DNA of 64,000 nucleotides from Campylorhamphus procurvoides (taxonomy: Eukaryota; Chordata; Aves; Passeriformes; Dendrocolaptidae): contig WBMV01006429.1 in assembly GCA_013396655.1 (NCBI GenBank), positions 124,001 through 188,000 of the forward strand, given 5' to 3'. The translations under genes were made by a program, and so were the position numbers. Under the pieces are notes generated by a model. It did no database searches. It saw only the letters and a program-made list of their open reading frames with translations, and had not been told where the DNA came from. Positions within the stretch are counted from its first letter, which is position 1; every line of letters begins with the position of its first letter. Below are positions 36,842-47,855 of this stretch, piece by piece.

Positions 36842-36984
36842 AGAAGACCATTAATTGGCCTTCAGCTGATGAGGAGCCACCTGTGGGTAATTTGGCAAGG
36901 CGGGTGCCCCTGGGAGGAGCCCCTGTGGGCCTTTTTAAGGTGAGCAAGCCAAGGTTGGTGGGGATTCTTTTTGCTTTGAACACG
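36842..36984 (+). promoter_or_regulatory. Candidate TATA-type promoter and first exon
   Basis: A sharp change from A-rich simple sequence to mixed sequence begins about 36842. It holds an inverted CCAAT ('ttaattggcc'), E-boxes ('cagctg', 'cacctg') and a GC-rich block. A TATA-like element CCTTTTTAAGG follows at 36930-36940. A start about 25-30 bases downstream (near 36962) would give a short leader reaching a donor ACG|GTGAGC (GT at 36985-36986). A second donor-like AAG|GTGAGC overlaps the TATA-like box at 36940. No CpG island is present, so a tissue-restricted promoter would be the expectation. An LTR- or repeat-derived promoter cannot be excluded. Confidence 0.3.
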
Positions 36985-37071
36985 GTGAGCTTGCTCTGCT
37001 TGAGAAGTGACTTATCCTGATTTGTGTTCTAATGAAGTCTCAATTTAATTTGGGAATTGTGCTCTTTGCAG

Positions 37072-37132
37072 GCAGTGGCTGCAGCAGGATGGGCTGGCCT
37101 GGACTCCTCTCTCGTCAGGGAGCAGTGGCTGA
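37072..37132 (+). CDS. Candidate first coding exon of a small unknown + strand gene
   Basis: Bounded by an acceptor 'gtgctctttgcag' (AG at 37070-37071) and a donor TGA|GTGAGTGT whose intron bases are perfect. The ATG at 37089 has A at -3 and G at +4, a strong context, and encodes MGWPGLLSRQGAVA before a two-base remainder GA. This joins the T that opens the exon at 39271 to give GAT (Asp), so phase agrees. If the upstream intron is not removed, an in-frame ATG at 37032 (weak context) adds 19 residues beginning MKSQFNLGIVLFAGSG, which looks slightly like a short secretory leader. With this exon and the exon at 39271 the protein is 51 or 70 residues. I do not recognise it. Further exons inside the 2.1-kb intron are possible. 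Confidence 0.35.
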
Positions 37133-39270
37133 GTGAGTGTTGCTTTTAAACTAAAAATCTTTTAAACTTGGTTTAAAATGTTGTGTGGAGACAGTCAGTA
37201 ATTTGGTCCTGTTATTTGGCAAGTTTTTAATGCTAAATACTGAGTTTTCTTAGCTGTTCTCATGGGAGTTTAAGTGTTGTGTGTTGTAGGCCCTCAGCGT
37301 TTCTGAGTTATTGGAAGTGCCAACAGGCACAAAAATAATTACACAAAAGTCATTTTCAGGCACAGAAAAAAAAGGTTTTACTCTCTTGCTCGGTTGCTGC
37401 TTCACTCTGCTTGAAAATGCTAATATTGCTGAAAATTGCCACAACTTCATGTGTAAAACTACCGTGAAAACTTCATTTTCAAGGTAGAAATGTGTCTTTA
37501 ACAAGGAATGTTGGGCAGTGATTAAAAAGCAGGTTTATCAGCTTTTATTACATGTAGTCCATTTGAATGGTCAGGTTTCTTCAGGGAGTGAAGGAAGCAA
37601 TGGGAAACTGGCTTTATTTCAGGCTTTCACTGTGGAAATGCAATTTTAAAGAAGCAAACATTGGGTTGGGTTAAGAGGAATGTGCTGCCTTGGCCCTCTG
37701 GGTCATGGCAGGGTTCTGCTGCACCCCACGGTGTCTTGTTGGGCACCTCAAGGTAACTTGGGGTTTTTAGGAAGAACAAACAGGTTTTGGGGAATGAGGT
37801 TCTGTAATCAGGCTCTCCAACAGGAATTTTAATGCAAGCTAGAAGCAAGAACACAAGGTTGGCTGCTGAGGCTTCAATTCCAAGCCCCTGGAGGTGCCAC
37901 TCAGCCCTGTGTTCCCAGGTGCAGGGGACACAGCAGGCATAAAATTAAAGAGAATAACACTCTTATATTTGCCCACATTAAAAGGTTTCTGGAAAAGGAG
38001 AGCTATGAAAGGCATTTTTAGCTTTCTTTTTTCACTAACCTTCTGGGTGCAGTGTGGGAATTATTCACAGTCATAGATTAGCTTATTAAATCCTCAGAGT
38101 AATATGTTCCAGCATCCACTGATGATGCTCAGTGAGTAAGTAAATCAGGGGCTTAACAGCCTGGCAAGTGTTACAGCCCTTGCAATGCAGAGCTGGCTCT
38201 AAAAGCTCCTTCCAGAGCAGCTGGTGCTGCTACAGGGATGCTGCACAAGAGAAAGATTGTTATCCTGCTGTCAGCTGCCTTACATGTTTTCATCCATCAA
38301 GTGTTTTAGAGGGGCACCTTCCTACCTTGCTGTAATTTAGGCCTCATATCTGTGACATCCTAGGTCCATTTTATGCAAATATGAATTATCTGTGTGCCAA
38401 ACTCCCTCCTGATCTCCCCAGTGTGATCTTGAAAATGGAAGGATTCAATAGATCTTTCTATCCCTGCTCTACAGATAGACACAGAAAAGCATTTCTTGGC
38501 CAAAGAGTTCCCCTGAGTAGGAAACATCTTCCTTTCTTTTTTAGCTTTTTGTTCCTTGCTTCAGCTTTTATGATTTTTATCACAGTTCTTGCAGTAAATC
38601 ACGTGTGCATTTCCAGCAATAGCTCTGCAGAGAGATTGGTTGCTCTTTCCTTCCCAGCTATTCCAATAATCAGGATTAGATTGCTCATAGTTAAGAGTAA
38701 GACTACAGACACATGAAAAATGCATTTTTCCCCTCCTGTTGCTGTCCTTAAGAAGTCTTCATGTTGTCCTTTCTCAAAGTTGACCTGTAAAAGGCATGCA
38801 TTTAAGACTATATATGTACTTTTCTTAATATTATTTGTAGTTAAACACAAATCTGGGAGTCTGAACAAATCATACTCTAAAAACTCAAAAAGTGTGTTTT
38901 ATCTCTCATAGTTTGTGATGTTCAGTCAAATACGGTTCTGAGCCAGTTTCCAGTGACTCTGGCAATTGTCTTTAGCTGTATTTAAATATTTAGATGATTC
39001 AATATGTGTAGTCTAACAACCATAACATCACAGTGAGGCTTGCCAGGCATTCATGAAGTAGTGGCAACTTGAATTTGTGTTTTAAGATGAAACTTGGTTC
39101 TAAGGTTCCTTTCAGTGTTGTATTTGATTTTGGGGAACTGTGTCTGTTTGCTGACACAGCCTGGTGCAAGGAATGTCAGTCTGTCTCTGTTTTGCTGTTC
39201 ATTATTTTCTAGATCTCTACTGCTAGTCACAAATCCAATGTCACTTTTCTAATGTCTCCTTTCCACCCAG

Positions 39271-39382
39271 TCAGGGCTTCCCAGGTCCTCTTGCCACTTA
39301 CCTGGAAGTACTTTTGGCAGGAATGGCAGAGATGCCTGAGGAAGAGCTGCTGTCTGGAGGAGAGTGTTCAGATAACTTGTAA
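39271..39382 (+). CDS. Candidate terminal coding exon of the same small gene
   Basis: The acceptor is the best in the window. A branch-point-like TTCTAAT precedes a pyrimidine tract 'gtctcctttccacccag' ending at 39270. In the phase set by the exon at 37072-37132 the frame gives 36 codons to TAA at 39380-39382. The protein has a hydrophobic helix and then an acidic tail: GFPGPLATYLEVLLAGMAEM, then PEEELLSGGECSDNL. AATAAA follows at 39441-39446. A second frame is also open for about 43 codons with random-looking residues. The unknown protein shows no transmembrane span or recognisable domain. Support is the concordance of branch point, acceptor, phase, stop and poly(A) signal. Confidence 0.38.
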
Positions 39383-39440
39383 AGCTGAAATTAATAAGTA
39401 GATGAGTTTCTGATGATGCTCTTGAATGAAGGGGCTAATC

Positions 39441-39446
39441 AATAAA
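39441..39446 (+). terminator. Poly(A) signal AATAAA
   Basis: Canonical hexamer 59 bases after the stop of the candidate exon at 39271-39382, with an A/C-rich likely cleavage area at about 39455-39470 and a G/T-containing stretch after it. Confidence 0.4.
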
Positions 39447-39469
39447 GTTTAACAAAAACACTCATTCCT

Positions 39470-40379
39470 TAGGAGTGCAGGGACTCATCTGTGGCTAGAA
39501 GAGAAAAAATGTGTGAGGAACTTGCTTTTGTGATGTTAGTAGGATTTACAGTTCAAGTTTTAATGCAATTATTTATTTTTTGAGAACACGCTGGGAGTCT
39601 TGTATTTAGAACAAGCAAATTAGGTAGGGGTGTTTATAGGATGTGTTGCTGGAGAAATGCCTCTTCTCCAATACTGGTGTGGGGTATTTTTATGCCTTGT
39701 TTTCTTCTTTTATGCAAAACAGCCTAAAGGGCCACAACTGCCACCAATTTACCAATTGGGCAGGCTGGCATTAGGAAGGGCAGTGCTACAAGAACTTTTC
39801 TTTTAATTATTATTACCTTTATTGTATTTTTCTGGTTCTGCTCTCAGTGCCACGTTTGGGACCCTCAAACTCTCTCTCTCTCCATGTGGGTAATGGAGGT
39901 TTCCCTACACTCTTCCCACCAGTGAAAAATGTGACTTTTTAAGCTTTCATTGAGTGCAGTGGATGCAGGTCTGTGCAGGCTGGGCTATAACTCTTAAATG
40001 CCATCCTGTAATCTGTTTCTCCCTTAGGATTTATAATCTAATGGCTTTATCCCTTGCAGCCAAGTAAGGCAGGTTGCTTGTCATTCCAAAGCTATCAACA
40101 AGCTAACCCCTTCTGTGCATTTATCCTTCAGTCTGCCTGTCCTGGGTTTTTCTTTGCAGTGAGAGAGATTGGGTTTCTTTTCATCCTGTTGGCTTTGAGG
40201 TTCAAACCCTGAGCTCCAAAATTATTGATAGATGCTCACTATAAAATTATCCTCTTGAGCAGCTGCAAGCAAAGTGCTTTCCACTGCTTGCCTGTGGGAC
40301 ATGCTGCTCTCCCCATGGTGTTTTCCTGGTAGCCAGGGGAAGTCCTTGCATTTAAATTATGGCAGTTTCCTTGCTAGTT
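39470..40379. other. Non-genic stretch, nothing recognised
   Basis: Single-copy, T-rich on the + strand. A (CT)n run lies at 39867-39881. No exon supported. Confidence 0.45.
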
Positions 40380-40640
40380 AGAATTGGAAAAGAACTCTAA
40401 AAGCACTGAATCCAGCTGGTAATGTAATGCTGCCCAGCCTGCCACTAAACCATGTCCCCAAGCACCACATTCATATGGGTTTTGAACCCCTCCAGGGGTG
40501 GTGATCCCACCACTGCTCTGGGGGGCTTATTCCAGTGTTTTCAGTGAAGAAACTTTTCCCAATATCCAATCTAAACCTCCCCTGGCACAATTTGAGGCCC
40601 TGCACTCTTCCACCAACACCAAGTTGTTTAACCATATTTC
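40380..40640 (-). mobile_element. CR1 LINE 3'-end fragment (longest in the window)
   Basis: Reverse-complement CR1 with 'ctgccactaaaccatgtccc', 'agcaccacattcatatgggt', 'cccctccaggggtggtgatc', 'ttccagtgttttcagtgaag' and 'ccaatctaaacctcccctgg' in the standard order, ending near 'caatttgaggccctgcactc'. About 260 bp survive. No intact frame. Confidence 0.95.
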
Positions 40641-43600
40641 TATTAAACTGCAAGGGTAAATCCTGCAGAGTCCATTGCTTGTGTTGTTCAGTCAAGGTAA
40701 CTTCTACCAGGGAACACATTCTCCAGGTTTGCTTTAATTCCATATCCTTCCTGGAATGGACTCTTCATGGATCATGGAGGTTCTGTGCCAAGAGCTTCCA
40801 AATGGGAGTTTATGGACAGCTTTATCTAACTACATATTTCTCTTAGCAAAGCAAGGATGTTTGGGCTTTGGAGGAGAAGGGATGTGGTTTTCCATTTCTG
40901 ATTTTCCTGTGTAATCAATATTATGCCCTGCAGTTCTGAAATCAGCATTCCCAGGCAGGAATTCTCCTCAGTGAGGCATCTGGTGGTTTTTATCTGCAAG
41001 CAGGAGGCTGGCCAAGCTCATAAAGCATCTGCCTTGTTAGCCCTGTTCCTCTGCCTCCATGCTTAGTTTTATAGTTGCATGCTGCCTTTCCAGATTGGTT
41101 TAAATTTAAATTATACCATGGAACACGTTTCAAAACAAGATTAAAATGACAGTCTGCTTTGGACTCCGTCCTGAAAATACTTGTTTTTCAGTGTTTCTCA
41201 AGGACACACACTCCTCTCTCATTTGTGGGCTGCCCTGGGTTTTGGATTCAGGCTGGGCATGAGAAAACCTCGTGTGGCCCCAATCCAGCAGCAGGAGCTC
41301 CCTTTGGGCTGGGATGATGTGGCCCCCCAGTGCCATGAGGCAGTGCAGAACCCATGGTGGGATTCCTTTTGTCATAATGGGTGTTTTGCTGTGCCTTTTG
41401 TTTGAGCCATGAAATGGCAACAACAGTCTGATGGGGGAAGCAGCTGAGCCTTTTGGACTTGTTTTCTCCCTGGCCCTTCCCAATCACTAAGGAATATTCT
41501 TCAAGGAGCTTTTATTCCTGTGGACAATATGTAGTTACTCATGTAAGACTTGGAGATAAAATGAAAAAGGGAAAGAAGTGTAAAAACTTGTCCAAACTTA
41601 AAAAGGTTTTCTTCAGTGCCTCAGTGGAACAATGTATGTGTTTGAGTCACCTTGTTTTTCCTTAATATTAAGGCAGTGGATCCCTGCAACAACAGATTTT
41701 TCCCGTGGAAATGACCCATTGGGAAAATCAGCTCTGTGTAGCCCCAGTAAATTTTGAAGCAAGGGGAAAAAAGTGGTAACAGCAGGGTCAGGTGGCAGAA
41801 CCCTCATTGTTTCAGTAGGATCAATATTTCAGTAGGTGGTTCTGATTCTCCCTAGAATGAGGCAGGAGGGAAAATACTCCTGTGAGAGAAGCAGGATGAT
41901 CATCCTGGGATGTACATACAGAGTATAGGTGGTACTTGGCAAACTGACTTCAAGTTTCTGATGAGGATATTCCAGTTTCCAAAAGTCTTGCTGAAAAAGG
42001 GAGGCTTTGCAGGAATTTTCTGGGGTTTACTGTGTGTTTTAATTGGGCTTTATCAGAAGATGGAGTTTCTAGTATTTTTCAAGGTGTGTGGGAGCATAAG
42101 CTGGGCAAATCTGTACGACTTTAATGACTGTTATGTGCTGAAAATTGGAGATTTGGATTTATTACTGTTATTTCAGTGTTTGGATGCATTTAAAAAAAAA
42201 AGAAATCTCAGGCTCCCTTGTATGGGTTATTTAAAGTGATTGTGCTGGTTTTGCTCCTAAGGCTGAGAGGGAGGAGACCTGTGGATGTGGAGCAGTCAAG
42301 CCTGGCTCTGTGTACTTGCATCCTGAGCCCCTGCTGGAAGAGGGAACATGTTTTCCCTTTGCAGTGGCTGGAATAACTTTTCTCAGCCTTGCTGTAAGAG
42401 GAGCAGGCTTTTATCACATCTCCTCTTGACCCTGCACATCCCCACAGGGATGCAGCTTCTTCTCATGGCTGTCTGCTACACAGAGCTCTAAAATCACACA
42501 CTGCCACCAGGGCAATGTGTGTTCCCACCGTGGGATGCACTTAGGAGAGACTGGCAAAGTGGCATTTCTAGTGAATCACACCCCTTGCTTAAACCGAGCA
42601 TGTTCCCAATGTCAGAAGTTAATGTGTGTTTGCTGAGCTGAGAAATACCATGGTCTTCAAAGTGCAGATGAATGTAAGGTGTTTGCAGAGCCCCTTCTAC
42701 AGCAGGTAAAGTGAATATTTGTAGGGAACATTCCCTTGCCCCTCCTGCATGGGATTGAGGGCAGGCAGGCTCCAATCACCCCTGCATTGCCAGCAGCAAC
42801 TCATGGCTGGGCTCTGGCTGGGTTTCCTTAATTGCCAAAAGGACAGTTTCATGGTTATTGATTCTGCTCTTAACTCCACCAGTCATTTAAAGGAGTGTGG
42901 AAGGGAACTCTCCAGTGCTGCACTGCCAAGTAATCGTTTCCATACAGTAATTGTGCTCTGTGTCTTTAGCAGGCATCCCCACTGCATTTTTCTCCCTGGG
43001 AGTTCAGGACAGGCAGAGGTTTGGAATGGCTGTGCTTATTAACCTTCTGCCTTTCCAGTCTATTATTTTCTGAACACTGTTTTATAACAGACTTTATGTA
43101 ATTAGTGCAGATCCTCTTACAATGGCAGCTCTCCTTGCAGCCAGGTAATCTGAGCTGGAAGAGGCAATTTGTGTGTTGTTTTCCTGAGACACTATTCCCA
43201 GGATGAGGAAGCTGCTGGATTTGGGTCCAGCTGAAGCTGATAGGAGCTGGCAGCTGACAAACAGCCCTCGAGGTGCATCTCCAGGGGCTTCATTTCTCTT
43301 CCTTTTTTCCTTCCTAAGAACTATTTTATTTTATCTCCAGGGTTTGAGGCATCTGACTACACCTGGTGTCTCTGCATCCTGTGCCAACAGTCAGGTCTGC
43401 CACTGTAAAAAGCACAAATTTGCAGGATCTGTGTGAAGGCCAAACCTTTCACACCAATAGAAAAACCTTCTCTACTTGCCTGGTGATGTGTGGCAAAGAA
43501 TATTGAAATAATATAGATGAGACTTCAAAGAATAAAGCTGCTGGGGCAGAAAGGTCCTGAAAACATTGGCAGAAATCCACCCTGCAATGGGTCACAGTGC

Positions 43601-45683
43601 ACTTGGGGAGCTTTTATTGTGCAGAGAGGCAAACAGAGGCTCTGTTGTTCAGAGAGCTGCTTAGATGATGCAGGGAATGTGTGTATATATGTCCACAGAT
43701 ATGTATTTATAAGCTTATGGATTTATTTTTGCAAAGAAATGTCCCTTGAATACACCTCCTGTGAGTTTAACTGGACTGCTGAAAGTCTTTCAGTCCAGGG
43801 AACCTTGAATTCCTATTCCAGAGGTGGAATTGGGTGGTCTGTCACATCCAGGAGTTATTTGCCCTTCTGTTTGAGGTGCTTGTTTTGCTCTGGGTGATGG
43901 TTGTATTTTGGAGGCTGCTCTGAAGGGCATGAGAGGGCAGGAATGAGCTTTACAAGCATTCCAGTGCCAGAAAACAAAGGCTGACCCAAACCCTTCCTGA
44001 CCTTATACATTTGGCACAACTCCTGAGACAGTCTGTAGGTATTTTCAGTAGAAAGGTGTTTTCTGTGTATCTGTGTGGAATGAAAGGACATCACCCTTGG
44101 CTCAGGCTGGGCTGGGAACAGCAAAAAGGCAAGTGGTTGTTTACTCATTAAAACTCCTGGCAGGGATTTGAAGTCCAAAGATTCCATCCCTTGTGCCTCC
44201 GTCTTTAAAAGAGTGTTAAATTAAATGTCTCAAAAATGTCATTGCAGTTTCTAAACTGGGCTAGTTTTTAGGTCTCTTTAAGATCAGAAGGATGCAAAGA
44301 AGTACCTAAAATGTTAATTTTCCTATTACCTGGGGCACTGCACCAAGGCCACTTCAGGTGATGTGTTATTTAAGTGAATCAGAGATTCCTTATGAGCAAT
44401 TTTCATTGATTTTTTTTAGCTACATATTCAAATATATTAAAATTACTGTCCTGACCTGCCTTGCTGTATTTTACTGGCTTAACTTTGTACACAGTCTGAA
44501 ACACGGTTTCTTCCTGCCCTACATCTTTTCCCCTGTAATTACAGGAGATAGGACTCATGTTTTTCCTACTTTTCAGACAACCTACAGGGTAATAATCTGG
44601 CATTTATTTTGTGAACAATATATATTTGAATGTTAGAAGAAAGCCAAATCTTGTGTTTCTTTAATCACGTTGTAGAAATGGATTTTAGGAAAGCTGAACA
44701 AGTATCAGTGTAAGCTTTGTTATCAAAGTTTCCTCCACCTCATGGGACTAACTTATCTATTCATCCAGGTTTTTGCCTGAGGAGGGAAGATTAGAAGACA
44801 AGAAAATTTAGTAGGAACTAGTCTCCTTTGATCACACATTTTATGATGTATCATAGATGCTACAGCATTTTAATGCCAGAACTTTGCTAAAGTTTGCAGG
44901 TGGAAAAGACCACTGAACTGAGAGCATGGTCATAGTCTGAAACGTAACAGAGGCACCAAAAATTAATTCTTAATTATGGCAGGCTTTCCATGAATATAAG
45001 GTAGTGTCCAAAGGCTGATTTTAATAATAAAATTGGAGGTGCCCTGACCTGCAGAGTTAAGTCCAACAGGTATAAATGCCTGTGGCAGTCACTCCAGATG
45101 GCTGGGTTGGCTTGTAAGAAATGGGTTTATAGCCTGGCACAAGCTCCTCCTGGTGGCCCTTTGCTCCCCTGGGACTGCTCTGCTGGCTGGGGACCATTCC
45201 TGGGAAAGCTCTGCCCTTCAGGGCTGAGATTTGCTGTTATGGCTGAAATTCTGCTGGGACTGAGAAGCAAGTGTCCCTTGGAGCTTTAGGCAGTCTTGTC
45301 TTATGTGCTCTAGACCCAGTCCAGAGGCATCTGCAAGATAAGGATTCAGACACTAATTTTAATGTAATAATTTAGTGGGCAGCCAGCCATGGAGGAGAGA
45401 GGAGTCACTACAGCCTTTGGTGGTGAGGAGATCTTTGATTGCACCTGCACTTACAGAAATACTGTATTTCCTCCTCTTCCCTGAGAAAATTGTATAATAG
45501 AAGAGGATTGGTTTTCTGTTTGCTGCTGGCAAAATTTTACTTGTACTACTTAAAGCTGTTTTCCTGCTGGTGTGATATTTGGGGTTTGGGAGGGTAATTA
45601 CATCTTATGGTTCATTAAAGTCTCCTTCTGTCATATGCATTAGTCTCCATGGCATTTTGAGTGAGCTTTGAAGAGAAGGGGTT
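40641..45683. other. Non-genic stretch, nothing recognised
   Basis: Single-copy DNA. An acceptor-like tract at 43325-43340 precedes a short open frame (GFEASDYTWC-like) that ends after about 22 codons with no usable donor, which I regard as chance. Confidence 0.4.
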
Positions 45684-45816
45684 CAGGGCCAGGTTAGGTG
45701 TGGCTTGGAGGAAGCTGGTCTAGTGGAAGTTGTCCCTGCCCATGGCAGGGGGTGGAATGAGATGGGCTTGAAGGTCCCTTTGAACCCAAACCATTCCATG
45801 GTTCTATGGCATGATT
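45684..45816 (+). mobile_element. CR1 LINE 3'-end fragment
   Basis: Plus-orientation CR1 end: 'cagggccaggttaggtgtgg', 'gctggtctagtggaagttgt', 'ccctgcccatggcagggggt', 'ggtccctttgaacccaaacc', then 'attccatggttctatgg' as the 3' terminal motif. Confidence 0.95.
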
Positions 45817-47759
45817 ACACTGAGATGTTCAGCGAGCTTTAGGCTGTTCTTGGTTGGTGGTGTTCAGTTGAGCCACTTCTGCTGTGCTCTGACAGCTCAG
45901 CCCTGAGGCAGGGGCTTGGCTGGTGGCCATGGGGGTCCCTGCCATGTGTGCCCACACTGTGGTGGGTCCATCAGCATGGCAAGAGGGTCAACCCAGCAGT
46001 GTTCTGAAATCTACAAAATTCACAAAAAATCTAAGGCAAAAACCACCTGGATGCTGAAAAATCCTGATGTTCCCCTCTGAACTCCCCAAGTTCACAAAGA
46101 AGTCTTGCAGATTTGTGTGTGTATATTTATAAAGAGTAGGGGAAAATATGTATATAGGCACCTTCTGGCATGCTGGCAGTGTGTGCTGTGTGCCAGCAGA
46201 GCCCTGATGGGCTGGCAAGGTGCCTGGGAGGAGCAGGCAGTGCTCCTGCAGGGGCTGTGCCTGGAGCAGAACCTCAGCTGCTCTGGCACCACAAAACAGC
46301 AGCTGAGGCACAAGTCATGCTTGAAAAATAGTTTGCTGTTGAATTCTAGTTCATCTCAATAAAGCCCAGCTGATCTTCGCTTGTCCCTGCTAGTGTGGGA
46401 AGGGGAGAGGATGGTGTGGCTGGGAGTGCTGCTCTGCACAGCTCAGGATAAAGGCTGTGGAATGTGTCCCTCTTCCTGAAGTTTGGATCATCTTACTCTT
46501 TGTTGCACCTGTATCACTTGAGAGATTTACTGCCCTAAGTTTGGTATAAACTAAAGCACATGCTTATTTAATTTTCATTATCTGAATTTCTAGCACTATT
46601 ACTCTGGAGACTCTTTGGACAGACAAAACAGTGATTTAAAACATAAAGCAGCATTTATGGCCTATTTTCCACTACTTATGAAATTTAGTAACCATACATG
46701 CACGATGAATCATGATAGTGTCTTCTGCAGGCAAAGCTCCTGGAATGAGTGCTGGATGCACAGTCGAGCAGAGCTATGTTTATGCAAAGCAGAAAACACA
46801 GATACAAGGTTTTCTCTCTTCAATGGTAATCCTGAGCTAAGGCATTTTGTTAGTTTTTAACAGCAGGAGGGAGAAAAGAGGATTTTTAAGAAACACGAGG
46901 CATTTGTAATCAGGCTTTTTGTTTATATTCAACAACATTGATTGTAGATTTTGGGGCTGGGAAAAGGCTTGTCTCCCAAAATGAGCCTGAATAAATGCTG
47001 TGTACAGAGCTGTAATAACACCTGAAATAACCCTGGGTGTTGCTCCAGCAGCCTGCCTTGGAGGGTACAGGGATTTTCTGAGCTTATTTATTGGAATATT
47101 CCTGCCCAGCATCACTCCCACTGCTGGCTGGACTCAGGAGATACCAGCAGTATCTGAGCTGCAAACATGACCTCCAGAGAGATTCACCCTTTCCAAAGTG
47201 ATTTTGGGCATCAAACCAGCCCCTCTTCCACTTGGAATTCTTGCATGGTGCTTTTATATAAGATATATACACTATCTTGTTGCTCATTTGAAAGGCTGGT
47301 TGTTCCAGTCATAAAGGTTCCTTCTGTAAGGAAAGAATTGTGGGGAGGCTGGTGAAATAATTCACACTGGGAAGAATGTTTTAATGTAGTCTGCCACCTA
47401 AACCAGTTGCCTGGATGTTTGTTTATCCTTCACCCAGAGAAATAGTAGCAGGGTCTGGGTTTTTCCCTTCTGGCCATTGACTTATTTCTCTGCAGCAACA
47501 GGATCTGGACTACAAGCTACTCAGAAATTGATCTGAACCTTCTCTTTTGTGTAAGAAAAGTTTCCCTGGAAGTTCAGCTACTATTTCAGCTCAGTCAGCA
47601 AGCTGCAGGAGTGAATTGAATCCTTTTATCCTAATTAAAAATGAAATTCAGGCTAAGGTAGGGATGATCCCATAAAAGGAAACAGTTTGGGTCTTAGAAA
47701 TCTGCTGCTCCAGTGCTGTGGGTTGTCTGGCCTTTGAAGTAAAACAGGTGCATACTAAA
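45817..47759. other. Non-genic stretch, nothing recognised
   Basis: Single-copy DNA. At 47488-47496 'tatttctctgcag' is followed by an 18-codon open stretch and a GTAAGA donor-like site near 47551. The signals are good, but the piece is short, unpaired and unsupported. Confidence 0.4.
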
Positions 47760-47855
47760 CCTCTAATATGTATTATATATATTTATGGGTTATATACACA
47801 AGTATAGTATCTAACATATACTAGATATGTATAAATATATTTTAAAAAATCTAAA
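47760..47855. repeat. A/T-rich low-complexity region
   Basis: Dominated by TATA/TATATA steps ('atgtattatatatatttatg', 'ataaatatattttaaaaaat'), with no fixed repeat unit. Confidence 0.8.

Noticed and set aside
43320..43436. Exon-like start after 'ttttatttatctccag'-type tract
   Set aside because: The frame closes after about 22 codons and no donor or poly(A) signal fits.
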